Below are positions 42,214 to 52,200 of a stretch of 64,000 nucleotides of DNA, piece by piece. Every line of letters starts with the position of its first letter. Positions within the stretch are counted from its first letter, which is position 1. A model generated the notes under the pieces. The model was given only the letters and a program-made list of their open reading frames with translations. It was not told the DNA's origin and did not search any database. The DNA lies in NCBI RefSeq assembly GCF_017876395.1, contig NZ_JAGINX010000001.1, positions 2,294,001 through 2,358,000 of the forward strand, in the 5' to 3' direction. The stretch comes from Nesterenkonia lacusekhoensis (GTDB lineage: Bacteria > Actinomycetota > Actinomycetes > Actinomycetales > Micrococcaceae). The position numbers were made by a program, and so were the translations under genes.

Positions 42214-44739
42214 TCAGCTCTCGATCGCAGCCGGCTCGTCGGCCGCCTCGATCTCCGGGGCCGGCTCCTTCCAATCGAAGGTGAGCTCGCGCTCGGCACC
42301 TTCTCCCTTGAGTCCGATGCTGATCTCAGCGCCCGGCGGGATCTCACCGAAGAGGATCCGCTCGGAGAGCTGGTCCTCGATCATGGACTGGATGGTCCGG
42401 CGCAGCGGACGGGCACCCATCGTCGGGTCGTAACCCTTCTCCGCGAGGAACTCACGAGCAGGCTGCGTGACGTCCAGCGTCATGGACTGCTCGGCGAGGC
42501 GACCGCGGAGGCGGTTGACGAACAGGTCCACGATCTTGACGATCTCGGACTGCTCCAGCTGCGGGAAGACGATGGTGTCATCCACGCGGTTGAGGAACTC
42601 GGGACGGAAGTGCTGACGCAGCTCCTCGTTGACCTTGCCCTTCATCCGCTCGTAGTTGGTGGACACGTTGGTGGTCGACGTGAACCCGGTCATCACACCC
42701 TTGGAGATGTCCTTGGTGCCCAGGTTGGTGGTCATGATGATCACCGTGTTCTTGAAGTCCACCACGCGGCCCTGGGAGTCGGTCAGGCGACCGTCCTCCA
42801 GGATCTGCAGCAGCGAGTTGAACAGGTCCTGGTGCGCTTTCTCCACCTCGTCGAAGAGCACCACGGAGAAGGGACGACGCCGGACCTTCTCGGTCAGCTG
42901 GCCGCCCTCCTCATAGCCTACGTAGCCCGGAGGGGCACCGAAGAGGCGAGAGACGGTGTGCTTCTCCTGGAACTCGGACATGTCCAGAGTGATCATGGCT
43001 TCCTCGTCACCGAAGAGGAACTCCGCCAGGGACTTGGCCAGCTCCGTCTTACCCACACCGGTGGGGCCGGCGAAGATGAAGGAGCCGGAGGGACGGTTGG
43101 GGTCCTTCAGGCCGGCACGGGTGCGGCGGATCGCACGGGAGAGGCTCTTGACGGCCTCGTCCTGGCCGATGACCCGCTTGTGCAGCTCCTCCTCCATGCG
43201 CTTGAGCCGGTCGGACTCCTGCTCGGTGAGCTTGAAGACCGGGATGCCGGTGGAGAACGCGAGGACCTCGGCGATCAGGTCGCCGTCGACCTCTGCGATC
43301 TCATCCATGGAGCCGGACTTCCAGGCATCTTCCTTCGCCTGCCGCTCATCGGTGAGCTTCTGCTCCTGATCGCGCAGGTTGGCCGCACCCTCGAAGTCCT
43401 GGGCGTCGATCGCGGCTTCCTTCTCGCGCCGGACGTCCTCGATCTTGGCGTCGAACTCCTTGAGCTCCGGCGGCGGGGTCATCTTCTGGATGCGCAGCCG
43501 AGCGCCGGCCTCATCGATCAGGTCGATGGCCTTGTCTGGCAGGAACCGGTCGTTGATGTACCGGTTGGCCAGGTTGGCCGCGGCCTCCAGAGCCTCCTCG
43601 GTGATCGAGACCTTGTGGTGGGCCTCGTACCGGTCGCGCAGGCCCCGCAGGACCTGCACGGTGGTCTCCACCGAGGGCTCCTCCACCTGGATCGGCTGGA
43701 AGCGGCGCTCCAGCGCGGCGTCCTTCTCGATGTGCTTGCGGTACTCATCCAACGTGGTCGCGCCGATGGTCTGCAGCTCACCGCGGGCCAGCATGGGCTT
43801 GAGGATGTTGGCGGCGTCGATGGCACCTTCGGCGGCGCCTGCGCCCACCAGCGTGTGGATCTCATCGATGAACAGGATGATGTCGCCGCGGGTGCGGATC
43901 TCCTTGAGCACCTTCTTCAGGCGCTCCTCGAAGTCACCGCGGTAGCGGGAGCCTGCCACCAGGGAGCCGAGGTCCAGGGTGTAGAGCTGTTTGTCACGGA
44001 GGATCTCCGGGACGTTGCCGTTGACGATGTCCTGGGCGAGGCCCTCGACGACGGCAGTCTTGCCGACGCCGGGCTCGCCGATGAGCACCGGGTTGTTCTT
44101 GGTGCGACGGGCCAGCACCTGCATCACGCGCTCACGCTCGTAGTCGCGGCCGACCACCGGGTCCAGCTGCGCTTCGCGGGCGGCTGCGGTGAGGTTGCGC
44201 CCGAACTGGTCCAGGACCACGGAGCCGGAGGGGTTGCCCTCCTGGTTGCCGCCCTGGCCGACGCCGGCACCGGCCTTCTCGCCCTGGTTGCCGCCGGAGT
44301 AGCCGGAGAGCAGCTGGATGACCTGCTGGCGGACCTTATTGAGGTCGGCGTTCATCTCCACCAGGACCTGGGCGGCGACGCCCTCGCCTTCGCGGATCAG
44401 GCCCAGCAGGATGTGCTCGGTGCCGATGTAGTTGTGACCCAGCTGCAGGGCCTCGCGCAGCGAGAGCTCCAGGACCTTCTTGGCACGAGGGGTGAAGGGG
44501 ATGTGGCCCGAGGGTGCGTTCTGCCCGGGACCGATCTTCTCCTGCACCTTCTCGCGGACTCCCTGCAGGGAGATGTCCAGGGACTCGAGCGCCTTCGCTG
44601 CGACGCCCTCACCCTCGTGGATGAGGCCGAGCAGAATGTGCTCAGTACCGATGTAGTTGTGGTTGAGCATGCGTGCCTCTTCTTGGGCAAGCACAACGAC
44701 GCGCCGCGCGCGGTCCGTGAACCTCTCGAACATGGCCAA
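42214..44739 (-). CDS. clpC: ATP-dependent Clp protease ATP-binding subunit ClpC
   Basis: 841 residues. Two Clp-N repeats lead ([21 protein letters not shown] and the second with [20 protein letters not shown]). AAA domain 1 has Walker [18 protein letters not shown]-like middle domain follows ([21 protein letters not shown]). AAA domain 2 has [16 protein letters not shown] and the ClpP-contact loop MTGFTSTTN (I/L/V-G-F loop variant). It unfolds proteins for ClpP and is essential in many actinobacteria. It is transcribed alone here. Confidence 0.97.
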   Translation of the reverse strand: MAMFERFTDRARRVVVLAQEEARMLNHNYIGTEHILLGLIHEGEGVAAKALESLDISLQGVREKVQEKIGPGQNAPSGHIPFTPRAKKVLELSLREALQLGHNYIGTEHILLGLIREGEGVAAQVLVEMNADLNKVRQQVIQLLSGYSGGNQGEKAGAGVGQGGNQEGNPSGSVVLDQFGRNLTAAAREAQLDPVVGRDYERERVMQVLARRTKNNPVLIGEPGVGKTAVVEGLAQDIVNGNVPEILRDKQLYTLDLGSLVAGSRYRGDFEERLKKVLKEIRTRGDIILFIDEIHTLVGAGAAEGAIDAANILKPMLARGELQTIGATTLDEYRKHIEKDAALERRFQPIQVEEPSVETTVQVLRGLRDRYEAHHKVSITEEALEAAANLANRYINDRFLPDKAIDLIDEAGARLRIQKMTPPPELKEFDAKIEDVRREKEAAIDAQDFEGAANLRDQEQKLTDERQAKEDAWKSGSMDEIAEVDGDLIAEVLAFSTGIPVFKLTEQESDRLKRMEEELHKRVIGQDEAVKSLSRAIRRTRAGLKDPNRPSGSFIFAGPTGVGKTELAKSLAEFLFGDEEAMITLDMSEFQEKHTVSRLFGAPPGYVGYEEGGQLTEKVRRRPFSVVLFDEVEKAHQDLFNSLLQILEDGRLTDSQGRVVDFKNTVIIMTTNLGTKDISKGVMTGFTSTTNVSTNYERMKGKVNEELRQHFRPEFLNRVDDTIVFPQLEQSEIVKIVDLFVNRLRGRLAEQSMTLDVTQPAREFLAEKGYDPTMGARPLRRTIQSMIEDQLSERILFGEIPPGAEISIGLKGEGAERELTFDWKEPAPEIEAADEPAAIES

Positions 44740-44981
44740 TCGACACTCCTAGCGTTGACTTGTCTCCAGGCTACGGCGTGATGACGACGACGGCGCCCCT
44801 GTTCGCCACGGGGAAAAGTCAGGTGTGCACTAACCGGGTTCAGAGGGTTCTAATCGCCGCTTGCTCACCTATGCCTCGCCGGCTCAGATGGGCAATTCAC
44901 CTGAGCCCCATCTACTTCATCGAGTCGTTGGCAACGACTCCTTGATACGATCATGTCGGCGCCCCACCAAGACCCAAGCCC

Positions 44982-45587
44982 GTGGAGGAACGTGAGATGC
45001 GAGGACACTGCAACGACCACTCGTGGCACAATTCGCGCTGCCAGAAGTGCAATGGCGCGAATTTTGCCCAAGGGGCGGCTGAACAGCGGACTCGAGTCCC
45101 GCGCGGCGCTCAGTATCGAGCCTCGTTGGAAGCCGAGCGAGAGCGCAAGGCAGAACGCCGTCGTGGACGCGAAGCGGAGCTTCGCCGCTTACAGGCCGAA
45201 GACCGCGCAGCCCCCAAACCCACACCACGGGATCGGGTTCAAGCAGGCATCATCGGAGCCGTCGCCGCCTTCCTCTTCCTACTCTCCACGCTCCCGAGCC
45301 CCTCGGTCGCCCAGGACCTCGGAATACTTCCCCTCGTGGTCTTGGGCGGGACAGCCGCCTTCCGGTTCCTGCGAGGTGGCCTGGGCAATCTGATCCGAGT
45401 GAACGCCGTCGACGGTGCAGTCTTCGGCATGCTTCTGGGCGCAGCTCTCCTCGCAAGCGGTGAAGCCGGCAGCCCCAGCGGCATGGCTATCGCCGGACGC
45501 GTGCTGATCGCGGTGTTCTTCGCCGCCGTCTCCGGAGGTCTGGCTTATCTCCTGCGACGCCGCGCAAGTACCTCCTCCTCCGATTGA
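44982..45587 (+). CDS. Membrane protein with N-terminal Cys/His motif, unknown function
   Basis: 201 residues (or 196 from ATG 44997, MRGHCNDHS). The N-terminus has C-x3-H-x2-H-x3-C-x2-C (CNDHSWHNSRCQKC), which could bind zinc. A very basic helix follows (LEAERERKAERRRGREAELRRL), then four or five hydrophobic segments (AGIIGAVAAFLFLLSTL, LGILPLVVLGGTAAFRFL, VFGMLLGAALLAS, AGRVLIAVFFAAVSGGLAYLL). I do not recognise the family. It is divergent from clpC with about 240 bp between them, where I see no other feature. Confidence 0.65.
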   Translation: MEEREMRGHCNDHSWHNSRCQKCNGANFAQGAAEQRTRVPRGAQYRASLEAERERKAERRRGREAELRRLQAEDRAAPKPTPRDRVQAGIIGAVAAFLFLLSTLPSPSVAQDLGILPLVVLGGTAAFRFLRGGLGNLIRVNAVDGAVFGMLLGAALLASGEAGSPSGMAIAGRVLIAVFFAAVSGGLAYLLRRRASTSSSD

Positions 45588-45603
45588 CTTCAGGCCAGAC
45601 TGC

Positions 45604-46335
45604 TCATATACGAATGACCGGGTTGGTCCCACGAGGCCCCAGACGGAGCAAGGTGCCGCTGAGGGCCTCCGCGACCGATTGATCAGCCTCATCGGCAGGC
45701 TCCGGATCAGCCAGCGAGGAGAGATGACCGTCTCCTGACGGTTCCAGCAGACGACGCCGCTGTCCCGTTCCGGGCTCAATGAGCCACCCGGTGCCGGCGA
45801 AGAATTTCGTGGAGCTGTAGCGCGTCCAATCCTGGACCTTGAAGACGTAGGGGGCATAGCCGAAACGTGTGGGGACCAGGTAGCTGAGATCGGGACGAAG
45901 TCGCCAATACCCACGGGCCGCCTGCCAGACTTCCTGAGCAGTGTCATCCACTGCCATGCCGATCCACCGCCGCGGATAGCCACTCTCAGGATGTTCACGT
46001 GGAAGCTCTTCACGAGGTACATCTTTCGCGTCAGCCTCACGGCGTCGGTTGACGCCCTCGCTGACGATCGGCCCCATACGCAACAGACCCACGCGGTGCG
46101 GAGCCAGCTTCTGGGCCAGTTCCTCCATACCCAAGGTCTCGCCAGCCTCGAATCGTGCACAGATCTCCGAAGCCTTCGCAGCCTCAGCTCCAAGATCCGC
46201 TCGATCAGTGGGCAGACCTGCCGCCAAGAGGAGCTCGACCACATCAGCCGAGTCGATGCCCCACCGCTGTGCCGTCTCTTCCACCCGGTCGAAGAGCCGG
46301 TGCGGCAGCGCGAGGCGCGGGAGTCCTTGGGGCAT
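45604..46335 (-). CDS. Hypothetical protein (possible antitoxin-like N-terminus)
   Basis: 243 residues, soluble. The N-terminus PRLALPHRLFDRVEETAQRWGIDSADVVELLLAAGL looks like a short ribbon-helix-helix or helical DNA-binding module. The rest contains YPRRWIGMAVDDTAQEVWQAARGYWRLRP and FKVQDWTRYSSTKFFAGTGWLI. The family is not recognised. It ends 16 bp from the convergent membrane-protein gene and starts 26 bp after the acetyltransferase stop on the same strand, so the two could be cotranscribed. Confidence 0.6.
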   Translation of the reverse strand: MPQGLPRLALPHRLFDRVEETAQRWGIDSADVVELLLAAGLPTDRADLGAEAAKASEICARFEAGETLGMEELAQKLAPHRVGLLRMGPIVSEGVNRRREADAKDVPREELPREHPESGYPRRWIGMAVDDTAQEVWQAARGYWRLRPDLSYLVPTRFGYAPYVFKVQDWTRYSSTKFFAGTGWLIEPGTGQRRRLLEPSGDGHLSSLADPEPADEADQSVAEALSGTLLRLGPRGTNPVIRI

Positions 46336-46361
46336 CTCTCCAGTCTAGGGCGGAGGAAGAA

Positions 46362-46952
46362 TCAGGCGCCTGAGCTGCGCCCGTAATGCTCGTGGTACTC
46401 GGCGTCGAGCATGCCCATCAGCAGCTGATCGTGGAAGGCGCCGCGGTGGAAGACCGCGTTGCGACGCCGCCCTTCCAGGCTGAATCCGAGCTTCTGGTAG
46501 ACCCGCACGGCCCGCTCGTTGAACGAGTAGACCTGCAGCTCCACCTTGCGGGCACCCATCTCCAGGAACGCCAGGCGCAGGGCCAACAGCACCGTCTCCC
46601 TGCCGTATCCCCCGTTCTGGAAGGCCGGGCCCATCATGATCCCCAACGTCCCGATCAGCGCAGGCGGGGTGATGCCGTGGATCGCGACGTGGCCGGCCAC
46701 CTCTCCCGCATGAGTGGTCACGGCATAGGCCACAGAGGAGCTGTCCCCATTGCCGGACCAGGCGGACAGCTTCTCCTCCACCGCAGCACGCGGCTTCTTG
46801 ACGATCTGATCCTGCTGGAACAGCGCGACGTCGGGCTCGTTCCACCACTCGGCCAGGATGGGCAGGTCCTCCGGACGCTGCTCGCGCAGCCGCACCTTCT
46901 CTCCCTGCAGAAGATCGCGCGACCAGGAGACCATCTCGTCGAAGTCACTCAT
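46362..46952 (-). CDS. GNAT-family acetyltransferase, RimJ/RimL type
   Basis: 196 residues. VRLREQRPEDLPILAEWWNEPDV opens the Acetyltransf_3 domain. The acetyl-CoA motif is FQNGGYGRETVLLALRLAF, and VYSFNERAVRVYQKLGFSLEGRRRNAVF is the RimJ/L-type C-terminal signature. The targets of this group include ribosomal proteins, antibiotics and small amines, and this one cannot be assigned. Confidence 0.85.
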   Translation of the reverse strand: MSDFDEMVSWSRDLLQGEKVRLREQRPEDLPILAEWWNEPDVALFQQDQIVKKPRAAVEEKLSAWSGNGDSSSVAYAVTTHAGEVAGHVAIHGITPPALIGTLGIMMGPAFQNGGYGRETVLLALRLAFLEMGARKVELQVYSFNERAVRVYQKLGFSLEGRRRNAVFHRGAFHDQLLMGMLDAEYHEHYGRSSGA

Positions 46953-47020
46953 GAGCCAACACTATCGGGGCCCACCGGGTGCGCTCAGCTTCCTCCAACC
47001 CAGCGACCATTGCATGCAGA

Positions 47021-47287
47021 GTGCATGAACCCGATACTGAGCCCATAGGCACCATTCAGATCCGGGACGTCCCGGACGACGTGATCAAAGCACTGAAGAA
47101 GCAGGCCGCCGCGCTGGGGCTGTCCCTCAGCCAATACCTGCGCCAGGAACTGATCGAATCATCCCAGCAGTCAGCCTGGCAGGAGGTCTTTGATGAGATC
47201 GACGCCGAGCACGCGAAGCATGGTCGGCCGAATATCGATATGGAGGCAGTGGTCGCTGACATCCGCGAGCGGCGGGGAGAGATATGA
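47021..47287 (+). CDS. FitA/VapB-like antitoxin (ribbon-helix-helix)
   Basis: About 88 residues from GTG 47021. The N-terminal RHH domain reads GTIQIRDVPDDVIKALKKQA and LGLSLSQYLRQELIE, very close to FitA. The C-terminal tail with FDEIDAEHAKHGRPNIDMEAVVADIRERRGEI would wrap the PIN toxin. Its TGA overlaps the toxin ATG by ATGA. It should bind its own promoter together with the toxin. Confidence 0.85.
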   Translation: MHEPDTEPIGTIQIRDVPDDVIKALKKQAAALGLSLSQYLRQELIESSQQSAWQEVFDEIDAEHAKHGRPNIDMEAVVADIRERRGEI

Positions 47288-48255
47288 GGCCGCTGGTGCT
47301 CGATGCCTCCGCCGCCTTTGAACTGGTGACTGAGGGCCGTCAATCTTCGGGCTCGTCCGCCCTCGCCACGCACCGTGTGTTCGCACCTGAAGTCATGATC
47401 CCGGAGACGCTCAACACGCTGCGGGGCAATGTGCTACGAGGGACGCTTGACGAAAACCGGGCTGCGTCCGCGGTGAAGAGGCTCCGGCGGGCACCGGTGC
47501 GGTTCGCTTCCATGAAGCACCTCTCGCAGGCCGCCTGGGCACTCCGGCATGACGTCTCTCCCTATGACGCCATGTACATCGTCCTGGCCCAGCTGCTGGA
47601 TACACGAGTCCTCACCGCAGATGCCCGGCTGGCACGGGCTTGCCCCGGAGAGGACTCAGCTGATCCGCTGACTACGACAGCGGGCGCCCCAGCCCTGCCG
47701 CGCCTGTCCGCCTGTCCGCCTGCTGGGCGAAACTCACCGGCTCAGCCGCGACCAGAGGTCGGCGTCGAAGGATTCCGGCGCGAGCGCGGACATATGCCGC
47801 ACCGCATGATCCAACTTGGAGCGCCAGGTCCGCACCGCATCTTCTGCCCGGCCCTCCAGCACAGCACTGAGGATCCGTCGGTCATCGCCGACGATCCGGT
47901 CCACCGCTGGGGTGTAGTCCAGCTGCAGCACGGAGATGAACATCCGCACCCGCAGGGTCAGCGCGTGGAAGCTGCGCGCCGACTGCTCCAGCCCGGCGGC
48001 CTCGGCCAGCTCCTGCTGAAACTGCAGATCGGCCTGGCCGACGTCGGTCAGGGTGCCTTCCGCAGCAGCCGCCTCCACCGCGCCGAGTGCCAGCCGCACC
48101 GGCAGCAGCCGATGTCGCGGCGCTGTGGCGCAGCCGCGCAGCAGCACCATTCCCACATGCAGCCGCGCCGCGTAGAGATCGATCACATCCGCACCGGTGA
48201 CTGCAGGGACGCTGAACCCGCCCTCGGCCGAAGCCAGCAGCCCATCATCGGCTAA
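47284..48255 (+). CDS. VapC/FitB-like PIN-domain toxin with abnormal read-through C-terminus
   Basis: The first ~125 residues are a PIN domain: VLDASAAFELV supplies the first Asp, PEVMIPETLNTLR the Glu, and RHDVSPYDAMYIVLAQLL and TRVLTADARLARACP the last Asps. Normal VapC ends at about 130-140 residues (near 47670). Here no stop occurs until 48255, and the extra ~190 residues are antisense to the regulator gene. Loss of one base in CCCC at about 47643 would end the protein as ACPERTQLIR. The tail is probably not biological, and the real 3' end is probably near 47670. Confidence 0.7.
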   Translation: MRPLVLDASAAFELVTEGRQSSGSSALATHRVFAPEVMIPETLNTLRGNVLRGTLDENRAASAVKRLRRAPVRFASMKHLSQAAWALRHDVSPYDAMYIVLAQLLDTRVLTADARLARACPGEDSADPLTTTAGAPALPRLSACPPAGRNSPAQPRPEVGVEGFRRERGHMPHRMIQLGAPGPHRIFCPALQHSTEDPSVIADDPVHRWGVVQLQHGDEHPHPQGQRVEAARRLLQPGGLGQLLLKLQIGLADVGQGAFRSSRLHRAECQPHRQQPMSRRCGAAAQQHHSHMQPRRVEIDHIRTGDCRDAEPALGRSQQPIIG

Positions 48256-49206
48256 CCGACGCATCGCCGAACGCACCGTCCCGACGCCGAGTCCCAGCGT
48301 CGCGGCCAGCGGTCCGGGAGTGATGCGGTCGCCGGCTCGGTACCCGGAGTCCATGATCTCTTTGCGCAGTGCGATGGCGATCTGCTCGGTCACCGAGAGC
48401 TCCACCTTGGGCAGCCATGGGTTCTGCGGGGCGCGGCCCGGCGGCGGGTACTCCGCGACGGCGAGCGCAGCGTCTGAGTCAGAAACTATGGCAGTTTTCT
48501 CCGCCGATTCCTCCCGGGCCCAGCTGACCCCGTGCAGGCCCCTCCCGGCGCGCGCGGCCAGCAGGCGCAGCAACTCCCCGGGTATCGCATCCGCAACGGC
48601 GGCACAGCGGTCCAGCAGAGCCGCCGCCTCTGCGAGGAACTCTTCCCAAGGACGCTCCCCCGGCCGCCACCGGACACTCAGGGATCCAGTCGGCGCACCG
48701 CCCTCGCCCAGATGTGTTGAATTCGCGGGAACTGCACCCTCACGGGGCCCCGTTCCCGAGAATTCAACACGTCGGGCAGCCGGGGCCTCGGGATCCGTCC
48801 ACTCAGCAGCGCCCGAGACCCACAGTGCGGCCATCAGGGCCGCGGCCCGTCGGGAGAACGCCGTCGGACCCACCCTCTGCGAAACCGCTGGAACGGGCTC
48901 GAAGACCAGCCGGATCGACGGGAAGGTCACCTCCATCTCCTTCAGCCGGAGCGGCACCTCCTCGCCAGCAACCGTCACGACGCCGCCCGCTCCCCCGCGG
49001 ATCCGGCGGAAGGCGCGGCTCACCAGGGTCTGACTCAGACCCGTCAGCTCAGCGACGCGCCGCGTGGAGAACTCGCGGGTGCCCACACGAGGCCCGGCGG
49101 TGGCCAGCACACTGGCCACGATGCGATCCGCCGATTCCTGGATCCGCGGACGCCCGCGCTGCACGTCACCAGCACCCTCTGCTGCCATCCGTCCATTCTG
49201 ACTCAT
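47734..49206 (-). CDS. GntR/FCD-type regulator with an extra N-terminal DNA-binding module, putative putA regulator
   Basis: 490 residues from MSQNGRMAAEG (484 from the second Met). The C-terminal ~225 residues are a classic GntR winged helix (LSVTEQIAIALRKEIMDSGYRAGDRITPGPLAATLGLGVGTVRSAM) with an FCD effector domain. The N-terminal ~90 residues contain a second helix-turn-helix (FSTRRVAELTGLSQTLVSRAFRRI), and the middle ~170 residues are unassigned. It is divergent from putA with 62 bp between, so regulation of proline catabolism is likely. Confidence 0.8.
   Translation of the reverse strand: MSQNGRMAAEGAGDVQRGRPRIQESADRIVASVLATAGPRVGTREFSTRRVAELTGLSQTLVSRAFRRIRGGAGGVVTVAGEEVPLRLKEMEVTFPSIRLVFEPVPAVSQRVGPTAFSRRAAALMAALWVSGAAEWTDPEAPAARRVEFSGTGPREGAVPANSTHLGEGGAPTGSLSVRWRPGERPWEEFLAEAAALLDRCAAVADAIPGELLRLLAARAGRGLHGVSWAREESAEKTAIVSDSDAALAVAEYPPPGRAPQNPWLPKVELSVTEQIAIALRKEIMDSGYRAGDRITPGPLAATLGLGVGTVRSAMRRLADDGLLASAEGGFSVPAVTGADVIDLYAARLHVGMVLLRGCATAPRHRLLPVRLALGAVEAAAAEGTLTDVGQADLQFQQELAEAAGLEQSARSFHALTLRVRMFISVLQLDYTPAVDRIVGDDRRILSAVLEGRAEDAVRTWRSKLDHAVRHMSALAPESFDADLWSRLSR
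48714..48770. repeat. 19-bp inverted repeat inside the regulator gene
   Basis: GTGTTGAATTCGCGGGAAC (48714-48732) pairs with GTTCCCGAGAATTCAACAC (48752-48770) with one mismatch and a 19-nt spacer. It lies in the unassigned middle segment of the coding sequence (VEFSGTGPREGAVPANST). Confidence 0.7.
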
Positions 49207-49268
49207 TCTGTCTCGAATCGGCAGCGCAGACGTTCCCCACTGAGCCCGTTGCGCCCCAGACTGTTGCC

Positions 49269-52200
49269 ATGGCAGACCACACACGCACCGAGCTGAACCG
49301 ACTGGCCGAGGCCTCCATCGAGAAGGTCACCCAATGGCTGCGCGCCACTCAGGACTCCGGGGTCAAGCCCCACGCCTCCGCCCAGCGCCTCTCCCAGGTG
49401 CTCTCCCACCCCACCGGCTTGGACTTCACCGTCGGGTTCGTGGACCGGGTCATCCGCACCGAAGACTCCAAGGCAGCGGCCCAGGCCCTCTCCGAGCTGG
49501 GTGATCTCGCCCCGGACACCCTCTCGGCTCTGGACCGGGCCCAGATCCAGGCCGGCTCGAAGCTGGGGAAGCTGATGCCCGGCGTCGTCGTCCCTGCGGC
49601 GCGGACCCGGATGCGTTCCATGGTGGGCCACATGGTCATCGACGCCCGCGATGAGCAGTTCGGCAAGGCCGTCTCGGAGATCCGCAAGGACGGGCACCGA
49701 CTGAACATCAACCTGCTCGGTGAGGCCGTCCTCGGCGAGGAGGAGGCCGATAAGCACCTGGAGGACACCGTCCGGCTGCTGCGCCGCGACGATGTGGACT
49801 ACGTGTCCATCAAAGCCTCCTCCATCGCCTCCCAGATCTCCATGTGGGGCTTCGAGGAGTCGGTGGACTACGTGGTCGACCGCCTGATCCCGCTCTACAC
49901 CGAGGCGGCCAAGGCTCCTGCAGGTTCCAAGTTCATCAACCTGGACATGGAGGAGTACGGGGACCTGCGGCTGACCATCGCTGTGTTCAAGAAGCTGCTC
50001 TCCTTGGAACAGATGAAGCACTACGAGGGCGGAATCGTCATCCAGGCCTACCTGCCCGATGCCCTGGCCGCGGTCCAGGAGCTCACCGAATTCGCCGCCG
50101 CCCGTGTGGCCGACGGCGGCGCCGGAATCAAGATCCGCCTGGTCAAGGGCGCCAACCTGGCGATGGAGCACGTCCACGGTGACATCCACGACTGGCCCGT
50201 GGTCACCTGCGAGTCCAAGGAAGCCTCCGACGCGAACTACAAGCGCGTGCTGCACTGGCTGCTCACCCCCGAGCGCATGGCCGGTGTCCGGCTCGGCGTG
50301 GCCGGGCACAACCTCTTCGACATCGCCTTCGCCCACCTGCTGGGCGTGGAGCGCGGGGTCCACAACATCGAGGGCGCAGGTCGCCTGGAGTTCGAGATGC
50401 TGCAGGGCATGGCCGCTGAGCAGCAGGGCCCGATCAGTGACGATGTGGGCCAGCTGCTGCTCTACGTCCCGGCGGTCCGTCCGGCCGAATTCGACGTCGC
50501 GATCTCCTATCTGGTGCGCCGCCTGGAGGAGAACGCCGCCAGTGAGAACTTCATGTCCGGCATCTTCGAGCTCTCCGTGGACGAGCAGGGCCAGGGTTCG
50601 GAGATCTTCCGGCGCGAGGCCGAGCGCTTCCACAGCTCCATCGCCTCGCTGGGCGAGATCCTCGAACGCGACGGGGAGACCGCCCCCACCCCGCAGCACA
50701 CCCAGGACCGCACCGCCGAGGAACAGCACGACGCCGACGACTACAGCGGCGGCATCCCGGAGTTCCGCAATGAGCCGGACACCAACCCCGCGCTGGAGGC
50801 CAACCAGCGCTGGGCCGAGGACGTGGTGGAACGCGCCACACCCGAGTGGTTGGCCGGGCAGTCCCTGCCGCAGAGGCTGGACGCCGCAGAGGTCGACTCC
50901 CTGGTGGCCGACGCCCGCAGCGCCGCCGAGCAGTGGGCCGCCCGCCCGGCCACCGACCGTGCGGCGATCCTCTACCGTGCGGCTGACATCATGGCGTCCC
51001 GCCGCGGTCACCTCGCCTCCATCGCGGCCGCCGAGGTCGGCAAGTCGGTGGCGCAGTCGGACCCGGAGATCTCCGAGGCCATCGACTTCCTGCGCTACTA
51101 CGCCCACCGCGCCGTGGAGCTGGAGCAGGTGGAGCACGCCGTCTTCACCCCGGATCGTCTGGTGCTGATCACCCCGCCGTGGAACTTCCCGCTGGCCATC
51201 CCTGCCGGCGGTACTGCGGCCGGACTGGCAGTGGGCGCGGCCGTGATCCATAAGCCCTCCAGCCCCACACCGCACTGCTCGATGGCGCTGTTGGAATGCC
51301 TGTGGGACGCCGGGGTGCCGCGCGAGGTGCTCCACGGCGTCTTCCCGGACGAGTCCGAGGCCGGCCAGAAGCTGATCTCCCATGACGGGGTGGACCGTGT
51401 GATCCTCACCGGCGCCTCGGAGACCGCTGCGCTGTTCCGGTCCTGGAAGCCTGAGCTGAACATCAACGCCGAGACCTCCGGCAAGGACGCGCTGATCGTC
51501 ACCCCGGCGGCCGACCGCGACCTCGCCGTGGCCGATCTGGTCCGTTCGGCCTTCGGCCACGCCGGCCAGAAGTGCTCGGCGGCCAGCCTGGGCATCCTGG
51601 TGGGCTCGGTGGCGCACTCGGAGCGCTTCCGCCGCCAGCTGGTGGATGCGGCGTCGTCCCTGGTGGTGGACTGGCCGCAGAACCTCTCCGCCACGGTGGG
51701 ACCGCTGACCGAGCTGCCTTCGGAGAAGCTCACCCGCGCCCTGACCACTCTGGAGCCGGGCGAGTCCTGGCTGCTGGAGCCCAAACAGCTCGACGACACC
51801 GGCCGGCTCTGGAGCCCCGGCATCAAGGCCGGGGTGAAGCCGGGCAGTTTCTTCCATCTGACGGAGGTCTTCGGCCCCGTGCTCGGGCTGATGGAGGCGG
51901 AGGACCTGGAGGAGGCCATCGAGCTCCAGAACGCGGTCGACTACGGCCTGACCGGCGGCATCCACTCCTTGGAGCCGGCTGAGGTGGAGCAGTGGCTGGA
52001 TCAGGTCCAGGTGGGCAACGCCTATGTGAACCGCGGGATCACCGGGGCCATCGTCCAGCGTCAGCCCTTCGGCGGCTGGAAGAAGTCCTCCGTGGGCCTG
52101 GGCTCCAAGGCCGGCGGACCCAACTACCTGATGCTCTTGGGCACGTGGAGCGACGCCTACGGCACCGAGGGCGCGCCGGCGCCGAAGAACGCCATCTCCA

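Noticed and set aside
42175-44781. An 868-codon plus-strand open frame
   Set aside because: It is the exact antisense of clpC, and long antisense frames are expected in GC-rich codon-biased genes. It has no family features.
48185-49040. A Ser/Ala-rich protein on the plus strand (48197-49033)
   Set aside because: Antisense to the GntR-type regulator, with biased composition and no ribosome binding site.
48714-49268. The longer putA frame beginning at 48714
   Set aside because: The added 185 codons are antisense to the regulator's N-terminus. PutA similarity begins at ATG 49269.
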